Below are positions 18,583 through 26,785 of a DNA stretch of 64,000 bases, piece by piece. Made by a program: the position numbers and the translations under genes. Where the stretch lies: the IMG/VR virus record IMGVR_UViG_3300009509_000004, positions 42,759 to 106,758 of that record; one strand, 5' to 3'. The notes below the pieces were generated by a model. The model searched no databases. It was not told the DNA's origin and was given only the letters and a program-made list of their open reading frames with translations. Every line of letters starts with the position of its first letter. Position 1 is the first letter of the stretch. The DNA comes from a virus.

Positions 18583-19029
18583 TCAACCTCCCCACTTCTT
18601 TTTCTTGCCCTTCTTGTCCTCAGCGTCTGAGTCAGGCTCCGGTTCAGGCTCTGGGGTTGGCTCTGGTGCCGGTTCTGCCTTCGCCTTGGGCTTGGCAGGT
18701 GCCGGTGCCTTCTTGGCCTCTCCCTTCAGAAGCGCCGCCGCCCTCTGCTTTGCCTTGGACACATTGTCCTTGGGCCGCTTTGGTTGTTCAGCGGGTGCCT
18801 CTGCAGCCTTCTGCTTGGCCAGACGCCCCTTTGACTCGTCAAAGGGCAAGATGACCAACGCAGCTGCAAGCTGCTTGTGATGCTTCTTGATCCACTCCAG
18901 CTCTCCCTCAGTGATCTTCTTGGTTGAGCCAGGAGTGAAGTACAACGCCCCTGGTTTGGAGCGTTCAACGCCCTCTCCAAATTCAATCTGGCAAGGGCGC
19001 ACGCTTTGCGGTATCTGAATCAACGGCAT
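18583..19029 (-). CDS. Small protein with Pro/Glu/Lys-rich low-complexity tail
   Basis: 148 residues, start behind CAGGAGG. The first ~80 residues look folded (GALYFTPGSTKKITEGELEW, then HHKQLAAALVIL). The remainder is low complexity, with alternating Ala-Pro-Lys and Pro-Glu pairs ending KKGKKKKWGG. It lies two genes downstream of the major capsid gene. A head-decoration or connector role is possible; no family recognised. Confidence 0.7.
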   Translation of the reverse strand: MPLIQIPQSVRPCQIEFGEGVERSKPGALYFTPGSTKKITEGELEWIKKHHKQLAAALVILPFDESKGRLAKQKAAEAPAEQPKRPKDNVSKAKQRAAALLKGEAKKAPAPAKPKAKAEPAPEPTPEPEPEPDSDAEDKKGKKKKWGG

Positions 19030-19068
19030 GTCAACCTCCTGTCAACAGTTTGAGGTGCCCTTGCGCCC

Positions 19069-19422
19069 CTATTGGGTCTCCAAAATTCTGTCGATCAGCT
19101 CGTTGACGGTGCCTTCGGTGTCCAGCTCCAGCTCTTCAGCGATCTCGACCAGCTCTGCCTTCTTCATCTTTCGCAGATCAGCTTCGCTGTACTCTACAAG
19201 ATCATCTCCGTCCTCATCCACATCGGTTGCGGCTGGGGTTGCGGCTGCTTTGGCTTTTGCTTTGTCACCTTCCAGCACAGTCACGGCAAACCCTGCTTGA
19301 CCTTGATAATACTTGATCTCTGCAGGGTTGGTCAGAATCTGTGGCGACCCTTTCTTGAAAACGCGCCCGCCATGATCATGGGTCAGGCTGCCCCTCAGTT
19401 CAACTCGTGCTCTCAGTGCCAT
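19069..19422 (-). CDS. Small protein with C-terminal SAP/Rho-N-like helix pair
   Basis: The start at 19422 (MALRARVELRGS) is chosen for GGAGG eight bases upstream; 117 residues. The N-terminal ~55 residues are beta-like (a 'g-x-L-x-H-D-H...F-x-K-G' pattern). The last ~35 residues (YSEADLRKMKKAELVEIAEE, then NELIDRILETQ) look like the helix-extension-helix of the SAP/HeH/Rho-N type. That short DNA- or protein-binding fold is often found at the end of phage head-completion proteins. It is immediately downstream of the capsid gene. Confidence 0.72.
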   Translation of the reverse strand: MALRARVELRGSLTHDHGGRVFKKGSPQILTNPAEIKYYQGQAGFAVTVLEGDKAKAKAAATPAATDVDEDGDDLVEYSEADLRKMKKAELVEIAEELELDTEGTVNELIDRILETQ

Positions 19423-19467
19423 TTTTGTGTCCTCCAATCAATGGCTAGTGGTTCACCTAGTGGATGA

Positions 19468-19488
19468 CGGGGCACATTCAGTGCCCCG
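19468..19488 (-). terminator. Hairpin after major capsid gene
   Basis: A perfect 8-bp stem (CGGGGCAC / GTGCCCCG) with a 5-base loop sits just after the capsid stop. There is no run of T behind it, so it may stabilise or trim the capsid message instead of ending transcription fully. Confidence 0.5.
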
Positions 19489-19504
19489 CTTCACCACAGA
19501 TGTG

Positions 19505-20701
19505 TTAGACTCCCTGGCCGATGTTTCGCACCTTGACCAGCGCGTCCAGCTCTTCAAACTCCACCGCAACCTTGGCCGTGATGGCGTACTGGTTGACACC
19601 CTTGAAGATGTCACGATCTTTCTCGATCCTGACATCCCGCCCGATGCCGACCACAAAGTTGTTCTGGTGGGTGAGAATGAGCTGAGGATTGGACTTGTAC
19701 GTCACCTTGACGGTGTCGCCGTCGCCAATCGCACCAAGTGCAACACGTGCGATGGTACCAGCCGCCGCGTCCAGCACATAGTCGGTGGTCTCCACATATG
19801 GAGTCTGCGGAGCACCAGCAAGATCGCTCTTGCTGACCACGACGTTCTGGACAGGGCCGTTCTTGAGAGCAACGGCAGTGGTGCCGTTGAGCTGAACGTG
19901 CTCAACCACCATCGGCAAGAAGTCCCACAGCGGCACTGGCACTGCAGGGATGCCGAATGGCCCATGGCTCGCTCCACCTGCAGCCTGATCACCCAACGCT
20001 GTGGCGCGGGTGGACAGCTTCTCCAGGTAGATCTGCCACAGATCGGGGGACATGAACCAACGCAACATGGACTTGTTGCGTCGGAATTTGGTGGGCATTG
20101 CACGGATGGCCTTGCTGAACAGGCTCAACCCGATGTTGGCCCCAGCCGCGTCCACAATGTGGCCGCCGTCTGCCAGCTTCTGCCAGCCGTCTTGGAGCGC
20201 CAGATACGTGTCCTTGACGTATCCGGTGGAGCTGCCACCGTCCAAGATGTCCGACTCCAGCTGGGCAGGGCCCAACTTGTCGCCGTTGACATACAGCTCT
20301 TCCATGTCGTTGGCGGTCTGCGTGGCCATCATCTGAATGATGTGTTCCTCCACGCTGTCGCCCTCGATGTTGAGCTCACGGAAGTTGTCGCCGATCTCGA
20401 ACGGCACCATGAGCTCAGACGGCTTGAGGGTGACCTTGGACGTGGTGACTCCACGTCGCACGCCAGGATCACGTGCCTCTGCCTTGGGCACCGCCATGCG
20501 TTTGCCGATGCCGATCTTGTCGATTTCCAACGTCTCATTGCGGAAACGCACCACACGAGCGTTGTTGCGCAGCACCGTCTCATCGATCACGAAGTCGATG
20601 AAGCGATCACTCTGCGCGGGATTCAACTTGCCTGCACTGGCCAGCGCGTCAGCTGTGATGACTGCTTTCTGGACCAGCTCTTCATTGGAGATACCAGCCA
20701 T
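19505..20701 (-). CDS. Major capsid protein (HK97 fold)
   Basis: 398 residues (MAGISNEELVQKAVITADAL), start behind AGGAGGAAAGAAC. The N-terminal helix, the E-loop-like region (VRFRNETLEIDKIGIGKRMA), the spine/A-domain pattern (VEEHIIQMMATQTANDMEEL) and the final strands (QYAITAKVAVEFEELDALVK) match HK97-fold capsids of the P2/N4-like branch. It lies downstream of scaffold-like and protease genes, the expected order. It would form the icosahedral shell. A long open frame on the opposite strand is a shadow of this strongly biased gene. Confidence 0.9.
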   Translation of the reverse strand: MAGISNEELVQKAVITADALASAGKLNPAQSDRFIDFVIDETVLRNNARVVRFRNETLEIDKIGIGKRMAVPKAEARDPGVRRGVTTSKVTLKPSELMVPFEIGDNFRELNIEGDSVEEHIIQMMATQTANDMEELYVNGDKLGPAQLESDILDGGSSTGYVKDTYLALQDGWQKLADGGHIVDAAGANIGLSLFSKAIRAMPTKFRRNKSMLRWFMSPDLWQIYLEKLSTRATALGDQAAGGASHGPFGIPAVPVPLWDFLPMVVEHVQLNGTTAVALKNGPVQNVVVSKSDLAGAPQTPYVETTDYVLDAAAGTIARVALGAIGDGDTVKVTYKSNPQLILTHQNNFVVGIGRDVRIEKDRDIFKGVNQYAITAKVAVEFEELDALVKVRNIGQGV

Positions 20702-20761
20702 GTTCTTTCCTCCTGAATCGCAACCTTCTGGTTACTTGTTTGCTGTCACCCCTGAGCAGTC

Positions 20762-21748
20762 CTACAGGACGCCTGCCCAAAAGCTCTTTTTCGTTTCCTG
20801 AGTGTCGGTTCCACCCTCGCCCTCCAAACTCGTGGACGGGTTGCGGGTTTTCTCGATACTCTCCAGCCGCTCGCCCAAGCCCTTGGTGACCTCTTGGACT
20901 TCATCCAGCTTTGCCTTCAGGATGTCCTTGAGCTCAGTCAAGCTCTTGGTCAACTCGACCACCCCACTGCCTCCAAACTTGGTGCCTGCGGGCACACTGG
21001 ACTTGGGATTGCCGCCAACAGGGATCTCCTGCATGGACAGCTCCTTCATGAGCCCAGACAGTGTCTCGATGGCCTGCTTGAGAGCAGCCTCACGCTTGGG
21101 CGTGAATGCCTTGGCCTTCTGGACGCCCACGGCCAGCACCTCCAGCATCTTCTGCACGGTGGCCTCGCCGTCATCGCCCTCGTCACCACCCTCGCCCTCA
21201 CCGCCATCGGCGTTCTTTTGGGTTTTCTTGAGGGGTGGTTGCGCGGATGCGCCTGGCTTGAACTGACCTGGCATCTTCTTGTCGAAGTCTGCCAGCGCCT
21301 TCTCAAGCGCCTCGCCTTTGATCCCAGCCGATTCCAGCTGAGACTTGAACATGCCACGCATGTCAGGCATCTTGCCCTTCTCCACATTGGTTTGGGTTTC
21401 GCCATCGCTGGCATCCCCATCGCCGTCGCCAGAGGCATTTGCCCCTGTCGCCTTTGCGATGTTTTCAACCAGCTCTGTGACTTGCGCCATGGCCTTTTCG
21501 ACAGCTTCAGTGGTAGCCTTGGCCACCTCAACCTGAACTTTCTCAGGTGCAGTGCCGCTGTCTTTGGCCACTGGCTCTGTCACACCTTCCTGATCCTTCT
21601 TCACTTCGGTGTTCACATCGGCCATGTCGCCTTCCTCCTGGTTCAACCGTTTGACTACAACAAACTCCTGTTCATTCGCAGGACTGTCCACCAAGGATAC
21701 TTCCCCAACGGACAAATCAACAAATCTTTGCTTGGGCTGGTTCGCCAT
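20762..21748 (-). CDS. Scaffold-like head protein with SFW-x-GVL tail
   Basis: 328 residues, start at 21748. The N-terminus FVDLSVGEVSLVDSPANEQE is a signature seen in phage prohead protease/scaffold proteins (V-x-x-V-S-L-V-D-x-P-A-N). The remainder is helical and highly charged, with Gly/Asp-rich linkers (GEGEGGDEGDDGE) and a coiled-coil-like segment (LKDILKAKLDEVQEVTKGLG), as in scaffolds. It ends ETKKSFWAGVL, almost the same as the protein at 10935. Directly between the protease and the major capsid gene, it is the natural scaffold candidate. Confidence 0.78.
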   Translation of the reverse strand: MANQPKQRFVDLSVGEVSLVDSPANEQEFVVVKRLNQEEGDMADVNTEVKKDQEGVTEPVAKDSGTAPEKVQVEVAKATTEAVEKAMAQVTELVENIAKATGANASGDGDGDASDGETQTNVEKGKMPDMRGMFKSQLESAGIKGEALEKALADFDKKMPGQFKPGASAQPPLKKTQKNADGGEGEGGDEGDDGEATVQKMLEVLAVGVQKAKAFTPKREAALKQAIETLSGLMKELSMQEIPVGGNPKSSVPAGTKFGGSGVVELTKSLTELKDILKAKLDEVQEVTKGLGERLESIEKTRNPSTSLEGEGGTDTQETKKSFWAGVL

Positions 21749-21764
21749 TTATCGCTCCGTTTCT

Positions 21765-22364
21765 TCAAGCAGCCAGCTTCTGAACTTTGGCCTTGCCGCC
21801 AATAGAAAAGCCCTTGAGCTTGGCCTCTTTGACCAATTTCCAGACCTTGGCGTCAGTCACCTTGACTGTCATGATCCATGCGCCCTCTTTGACTGTGGTG
21901 CCATTGATCACAACGTCATGTGGAGCGATCCAAGACTCAAGAAGCTCAAATTGTTGCTTTCCAAAATACTTGTGCATTAGGCCAAGTTTGGTGGCCTTGT
22001 TGTACCTTGCTACGAATTGGTGCGCCGCCTTCCTGATCACCTCCTTGCTCATGATGTCGCCTTGGGCGTCCACCACTTCTGGCTGGAGCACGACGCCTGT
22101 GACAGTCTGCTCATCAGCATTGGCTTTGATCAGGGGCACATAGATGTTCTTTTGGACTTCAGTTGTCTCCATGTCCTCTGCCTTCTCTTGAGGCTCCAGC
22201 TTGACCTTGGGCTGCTTTGGCTTGACGCCGCTGCCGCCTGGTAGCCCCCTTGCTGGGTGCAATTTGCCGCTGTCGCTCAAGTCTCCAGCATCGATGGTCT
22301 TGGCGACAACTTTGTGTTGCCCCTTCTCATCGGCTGGAAAAGCTCTGCGTGGTAGCCTTGGCAC
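21765..22364 (-). CDS. Prohead protease, XkdF-like (S78-type)
   Basis: 199 residues from a GTG at 22364 (GAGGTGAGAT upstream). Residues ~70-195 match the XkdF-like putative serine protease domain. There is a TVTGVVLQPEVVDAQGDIMS strand, a helix ending FVARYN, then LGLMHK with the candidate catalytic His. WIAPHDVVINGTTVKEGAWI follows, then KLKGFSIGGKAK with the candidate catalytic Ser. It would mature the prohead by cutting scaffold and capsid proteins. The neighbours (scaffold-like, capsid, MuF protein, portal) agree. Confidence 0.85.
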   Translation of the reverse strand: MPRLPRRAFPADEKGQHKVVAKTIDAGDLSDSGKLHPARGLPGGSGVKPKQPKVKLEPQEKAEDMETTEVQKNIYVPLIKANADEQTVTGVVLQPEVVDAQGDIMSKEVIRKAAHQFVARYNKATKLGLMHKYFGKQQFELLESWIAPHDVVINGTTVKEGAWIMTVKVTDAKVWKLVKEAKLKGFSIGGKAKVQKLAA

Positions 22365-22420
22365 ATCTCACCTCGTTTGCGCAATTCAACACAACAAGGT
22401 AAGAGTAGATTGGAAGCGCC

Positions 22421-22463
22421 AAAAAGGAAAGCATCACACAGGCATGAAACCCGTTATGCTTTC
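22421..22463 (-). terminator. Stem-loop with T-run before protease gene
   Basis: On the minus strand GAAAGCAT and ATGCTTTC form an 8-bp stem around a 21-base loop, followed by CTTTTTGG. It lies in the 136-base gap between the 82-residue gene and the protease gene. It could be a weak intrinsic terminator that lowers expression of what follows, or an RNA-processing structure. The gap otherwise holds no gene. Confidence 0.5.
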
Positions 22464-22500
22464 TTGATTTTGTGCAAATGATGTGGGAGAACGGCTGAAA

Positions 22501-22749
22501 CTATACTTCTTCAACCATGATTTTGCTGGAATTTGAAAATGCGATGGGCAGATTGTCCAAGAACTTTTGGCCGTCCTTGGGGGTGAAAAGACCTTTTGCT
22601 GTCACGATCCCGTTGCGCTCCAAGTCATCCTTGAACCACTCGGTGTCCTTCTGCCAGTCAGCGACCAACTTGCCCCCAGACATATTGAATGTGACTAGGT
22701 GCTTGTATTTGCCTGTATCTGGCTTGTATATGGTGACCTTGAGTGCCAT
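22501..22749 (-). CDS. Small protein between MuF-kinase and protease genes
   Basis: 82 residues, start behind AGGAGATAATAG (MALKVTIYKPDTGKYKHLVT). The predicted fold is alpha/beta: two strands, a helix around DWQKDTEWFKDDLERN, then PKDGQKFLDNLPIAFSNSSK and a strand. No recognised family. It directly follows the MuF-kinase gene and could be a partner or regulator of it; that is inference from position only. Confidence 0.7.
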   Translation of the reverse strand: MALKVTIYKPDTGKYKHLVTFNMSGGKLVADWQKDTEWFKDDLERNGIVTAKGLFTPKDGQKFLDNLPIAFSNSSKIMVEEV

Positions 22750-22787
22750 CTATTATCTCCTATGCGGTTCTGCCCACTTTCGCTGAA

Positions 22788-24890
22788 TCACCCGCCAGTC
22801 TTGGCCCCTGGCGTGGAACTGATGAATTGCCCTGCTGATGTGATATTCTGCGGAGCAGCCCCTGCATCTTTGTATGCCTCTCCAACGATCTTGATGATTT
22901 TCTCTCTGTCTCCTGGCTTGACCAACGTCAACGGTTTGTTGGTGGCCCTGCTGAAAAACTCCATGACCTTGGATGTGGAGTTGTACTCAGGCATCTTGTC
23001 TATGATTTGTGGGTTGATTTGCAGCGCCCTGATTCTGATCAACGTTTCCATCGTGGCCTGGCTGGGCACACCCGCTTCCCTGAGCACCTGGGCAACTCTC
23101 TCCAACTTCAACTTCCTGATTGCCAACACGCTCGCCCGATCCAATTTGACCAACGAGTCTGCCAACGTGGATGGCGCATCAGTTGGGAAAATGTACCTTG
23201 CAGGCATCCCCTTTGGGAATGTCAGCCCGTTGTCGATTGCGATGGCGTTGTATGCCGTCTTGCCGCCCCTCTTCACGGCCTTGAACATGATATTCTGCGT
23301 GTGTCTGTCGTCATTGGCCCCGATGACGTCAAGCAAAAACATCCTGCGGATGCGCGGATCGTTGTTCAGTTGGCCCGCATAGGCCATGCTCCTGACTGCA
23401 GACCCTACATCATCCATGTCCTTTGCCCCTGGAACATAGTGTTGCAGGCTGCCAATCTTACCAACGCCTGGATCACGAGACACAGTTGGTGGCACAACCA
23501 TTGTGCCGCCCATCTCCCTGTCGATCTTGTACATGGCAGCTTCCCTGGCGTGGTATGTCCCAGGCTCGATGCCCCTGCGCAAGCTCATCTCGCTCTCAGC
23601 TGTCTTCCAGACAGCCTTCACTTTGGTTTGGTCTGGCGTCTGTAGGGTTGCCATCTGCGCCCCGTTGACGCCCTTCCCGATCTGCTTTGCGCTGATCATC
23701 CTGCTCGTCAGCAAGTTGCGGATGATTTTGTCTTCAGCACTCTCCTTTTTGACACCAGGCGGCATGATCTCCTTGGGCCTCACTGGCCTGGTGCTCGTTG
23801 GGAAGTCCATTGGTTGCAGATCTGAATATGACCCAACCTCATCGGACACATCAACTGTACACCTGCACCTGAAGTGATATGGCGGCAAGGAGAATCCAGC
23901 AGCGGCAAGCGCCGCTTCATCCTTCCCCTCGACAGCCTTGGCACTCCTGGGCCATGGGTGTATTGCCTTGATGTCCTCTGGGCTCTTGGCCATGAACTCC
24001 TGCTCAATCTGATTCAACCCCTGCTGCAAGCTGAACGTCTTGCCTTGCAGCGAGTCACAGACTGCGCAGATCCTTGTGCCACCTGGATTGGTGATGGTGT
24101 AGCGCGTGATGCCGACCTCGGCAAAACTCCGCATCTGCCCATACACCCGTCCAACCGTCATCGCATTGGCGACAAGCCCTTCAAAATACTGCTTCTCAGT
24201 GCCTATGAATCCTTTGGGCGTGACAACCTTCCCCAACATCGCCTTGACGCGGTCAGCCATCAGCTGGCCCGCAACGGCTGGACTTTGCCCCGCCTCGATC
24301 ATCGCCTCGCGTGTTGTGTCGCTGATCGAGTTTGACAGGTTGGTGTCGTAATGTTCACCAATCCAAAATGTGTTCTTGTCCTTCAGCGCCTGGACAGCCT
24401 CTTCATCGACAAGATCAAACGATGGAAGCGCTTGAACCTTTGCCTTTTTGACAGTTGACGTTGTGCCCTCTGTCTTGGGCACGTTGAACTGGAGCGATGC
24501 CATAGACTGCTTGGTGGCCTTCTTGTAGCCTGCCAGCCTGGCCAGCCTGTACACAGCGACTATTTCTGTGTTGAATGTGGCTGTTACGTCCTTGGCCCAC
24601 TTGTTCATGACGTTGGCGATTGCGGCTGCAATCTTGTCGGCAGGCTTCAAGTCCTTTGCCATCTTGACAGCGACCTTGACCGCCTCTGCTTTGCGTGCGT
24701 TCCACTTCCCTTCCAGGAAGCTCCGCAAGCGCAACTCAGCCCGCGCAATCTGCGCAACCTCGCTCAACTTGAGCACTTTCGCAATCGTCAAATCGGATGA
24801 TGCGCTGTTGATGTATGCCTTGGTCACGCCAATGGATACATACTTGCGCTCATGCAGCTTTATGACATTGCTGTGGCAATCATCGCACAT
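22788..24890 (-). CDS. MuF head morphogenesis protein fused to PI3/PI4-kinase-like domain
   Basis: 700 residues, start at 24890 (AAGGTGGCAAC upstream), directly after the portal. Residues ~160-350 are a Mu gpF-like domain: CAVC at 275-278, HPWPR at 311-315 and PPYHFRCRC at 336-344. Residues ~400-605 read as a lipid-kinase-like fold. They have a lysine strand (AVWKT, K429), a conserved Glu (E450), a hinge (GSLQHYVPG), a catalytic loop GANDDRHTQN (D528-R-H-x-x-N533) and the metal motif AIDNG (D553-N-G555). MuF proteins bind the portal and often carry C-terminal effector domains injected with DNA. A phosphotransferase target (lipid, protein or small molecule) cannot be told from sequence. Confidence 0.85.
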   Translation of the reverse strand: MCDDCHSNVIKLHERKYVSIGVTKAYINSASSDLTIAKVLKLSEVAQIARAELRLRSFLEGKWNARKAEAVKVAVKMAKDLKPADKIAAAIANVMNKWAKDVTATFNTEIVAVYRLARLAGYKKATKQSMASLQFNVPKTEGTTSTVKKAKVQALPSFDLVDEEAVQALKDKNTFWIGEHYDTNLSNSISDTTREAMIEAGQSPAVAGQLMADRVKAMLGKVVTPKGFIGTEKQYFEGLVANAMTVGRVYGQMRSFAEVGITRYTITNPGGTRICAVCDSLQGKTFSLQQGLNQIEQEFMAKSPEDIKAIHPWPRSAKAVEGKDEAALAAAGFSLPPYHFRCRCTVDVSDEVGSYSDLQPMDFPTSTRPVRPKEIMPPGVKKESAEDKIIRNLLTSRMISAKQIGKGVNGAQMATLQTPDQTKVKAVWKTAESEMSLRRGIEPGTYHAREAAMYKIDREMGGTMVVPPTVSRDPGVGKIGSLQHYVPGAKDMDDVGSAVRSMAYAGQLNNDPRIRRMFLLDVIGANDDRHTQNIMFKAVKRGGKTAYNAIAIDNGLTFPKGMPARYIFPTDAPSTLADSLVKLDRASVLAIRKLKLERVAQVLREAGVPSQATMETLIRIRALQINPQIIDKMPEYNSTSKVMEFFSRATNKPLTLVKPGDREKIIKIVGEAYKDAGAAPQNITSAGQFISSTPGAKTGG

Positions 24891-24899
24891 GTTGCCACC

Positions 24900-26771
24900 T
24901 TACATGTCAAGGTCAAAGTCTGTGGTGTCCTCGACCGATCTGGACTTTTCGACCTCTGTTTGCAGACGCCTCTCCAGCTTCTTGTTGATGCTGAGCAGGT
25001 GGTCAACCATGGGATCGCTGCCCAGCCCGCTGACCATCTCGCTGTTGCCGCACTTGGTGCATTCAGCCTCGATGAGCGTTGGCTCTTCAATATCTGCATC
25101 GACATCCCAAAGCCTCTTGAGCGCCGTGAGTTGTTGCCCTGGCTCAGTCGGTTCTGCTTTGTTCTTGACCGCCTCTGCCATGGTGAGGCTGAACGGCACA
25201 TCAGATGGGAAGTCTGCTGGGAAGTCTGGAAGCTCTGCTGACAAGATGTCTTCAAGCATCACGCGTGCGATGCGTGGCGTCATCCCGCCTGTCTTCTCAG
25301 CGCCCGCCAGGATCTTGACCAGCTGCTGATTGTCTGTCGTGTTGGGGCTGTTGCTCTTGTATTTGTGGTACACAATCCCCATCTCAGGGAACAAGATGCG
25401 GTTGATCAGCTCATCAAACTCCTGCCGCTCTGGAGCAAAGATCTGCTCATCTGCAAGCACCCGACTGGCCTCAGCCGTTGCCCTGGTGTATTCATCCGTG
25501 CGACCGACAAAGATCGGTGGAAGTCTCCAAACCCGCCTCACCTTGTCCTGGTTGTTCTCGCTGTAATTCTGGAACAACGCATCCTTGTGTTGCTCCTTGA
25601 CCAATGGTTTGACCTCGACCTTGGCGTGGCTGCCGCTTTCCTCGCCCTCCATCAAGCCTTCAGCTTCCAGCAACAAAAACTTGCTGTAATTGTCGCTGCC
25701 CTGAATCTGGCTCTCCACAAAGCTCTCGATGCGTTGAATTGAGCCCTCGGTGAGCTGCCCATTGCTGACCAACACGACCATCGATGGAATATTGTTGTTC
25801 CTGAAGGTCACATAGTTGATCTCTTCAGCAGCCCTGTCTCCAAAGATGCTGAGCATGTTGCCGATATATCGGGGCAACCCGTATGGCGTGCGAGCTGAGT
25901 ACAGCTTCATGTGCACGACCTCGTTTGCCCTGTCTTCTATGGGCAGCTTGGCGTCTGCGATCTGCCCTGTGCGATTGTCATATATGCGTGTGTCACCAAA
26001 CTCCTTGAACCACCTGATTTTGTGCCCTCCAACCGTGGATAGGTTGCGCAGGTACACCGCCTTGCTCTGAACAAACTTCCTGAAGCGCCGCCACTCCTTG
26101 ATTGTGGCGACCTTGACGCTGCCATCCAGCTGCAACTCCAGGATCTTGCGATCTGTGAGAACCTGCGCCTCATCCAGTCGCCCCAACCGCATCTGGTAAC
26201 TGGGCAAGTGCACAAACGATTGTATTGCCCCAAGGTCATTTCTGATGACCTCAAAGTAGGCATTGCCTGTGCCTTCCAAGTCCTTGCGCAATTTGCGTCT
26301 GAATGCCACAAAGCTCTCTGCTGTGCAGTATTGGAAAAAGTTGACAAGGCGCACCCGCTCCTTGTTCAGCTTCTTTTCCAATTCAGGCGGCAATTTCTCG
26401 CCATCAACCTCTTTTTTCATGCGTGGCACAAAGCGATGGCCAAACCCCTCGATGTTTGTTTCCATTGCCTCGATGCACTGCTCCATCTCGCTGGAATGCT
26501 CTGGGAGCATCGCCAATGTGAGCAGGTCAAATGGTGGCTCGATGACCGTGCCCTTCACCGATAGTGAATGGAACGGATCTTGCGGCACAGCCTGAGACTT
26601 CCCAGGGGCAGCTCTGGGCAGCTGCTTGGTGATTGGGATGTCCATTTGTCCGATGACACGCGCCCTGATTGTGTTCATCGCCTTTTGATTGGCATCTGCA
26701 CCAGCAACATTGGCCGCCTTCTCAATGGAAACGACCTGTGCCGCTTGTGCCTTCCTGTTATGATTGGCCAT
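24900..26771 (-). CDS. Portal protein (PBSX-type)
   Basis: 623 residues, start behind TAGGAGG. The clip and wing regions are recognisable: FDLLTLAMLPEHSSEMEQCI, RKLRKDLEGTGNAYFEVIRN, then VVHMKLYSARTPYGLPRYIG and NYVTFRNNNIPSMVVLVSNG. These are hallmark segments of the phage portal family, as is the later RRVWRLPPIFVGRTDEYTRA. The protein forms the dodecameric DNA gate on which terminase docks. It is longer than average because of a C-terminal extension with a C-x-x-C pair (ECTKCGNSEM) and an acidic end. Confidence 0.93.
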   Translation of the reverse strand: MANHNRKAQAAQVVSIEKAANVAGADANQKAMNTIRARVIGQMDIPITKQLPRAAPGKSQAVPQDPFHSLSVKGTVIEPPFDLLTLAMLPEHSSEMEQCIEAMETNIEGFGHRFVPRMKKEVDGEKLPPELEKKLNKERVRLVNFFQYCTAESFVAFRRKLRKDLEGTGNAYFEVIRNDLGAIQSFVHLPSYQMRLGRLDEAQVLTDRKILELQLDGSVKVATIKEWRRFRKFVQSKAVYLRNLSTVGGHKIRWFKEFGDTRIYDNRTGQIADAKLPIEDRANEVVHMKLYSARTPYGLPRYIGNMLSIFGDRAAEEINYVTFRNNNIPSMVVLVSNGQLTEGSIQRIESFVESQIQGSDNYSKFLLLEAEGLMEGEESGSHAKVEVKPLVKEQHKDALFQNYSENNQDKVRRVWRLPPIFVGRTDEYTRATAEASRVLADEQIFAPERQEFDELINRILFPEMGIVYHKYKSNSPNTTDNQQLVKILAGAEKTGGMTPRIARVMLEDILSAELPDFPADFPSDVPFSLTMAEAVKNKAEPTEPGQQLTALKRLWDVDADIEEPTLIEAECTKCGNSEMVSGLGSDPMVDHLLSINKKLERRLQTEVEKSRSVEDTTDFDLDM

Positions 26772-26785
26772 GCCAGCCTCCTACC

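Noticed and set aside
19427-20716. 429-codon plus-strand open frame opposite the major capsid gene
   Set aside because: Same reason: no initiation signal, no protein-like pattern, complement of a strongly biased gene.
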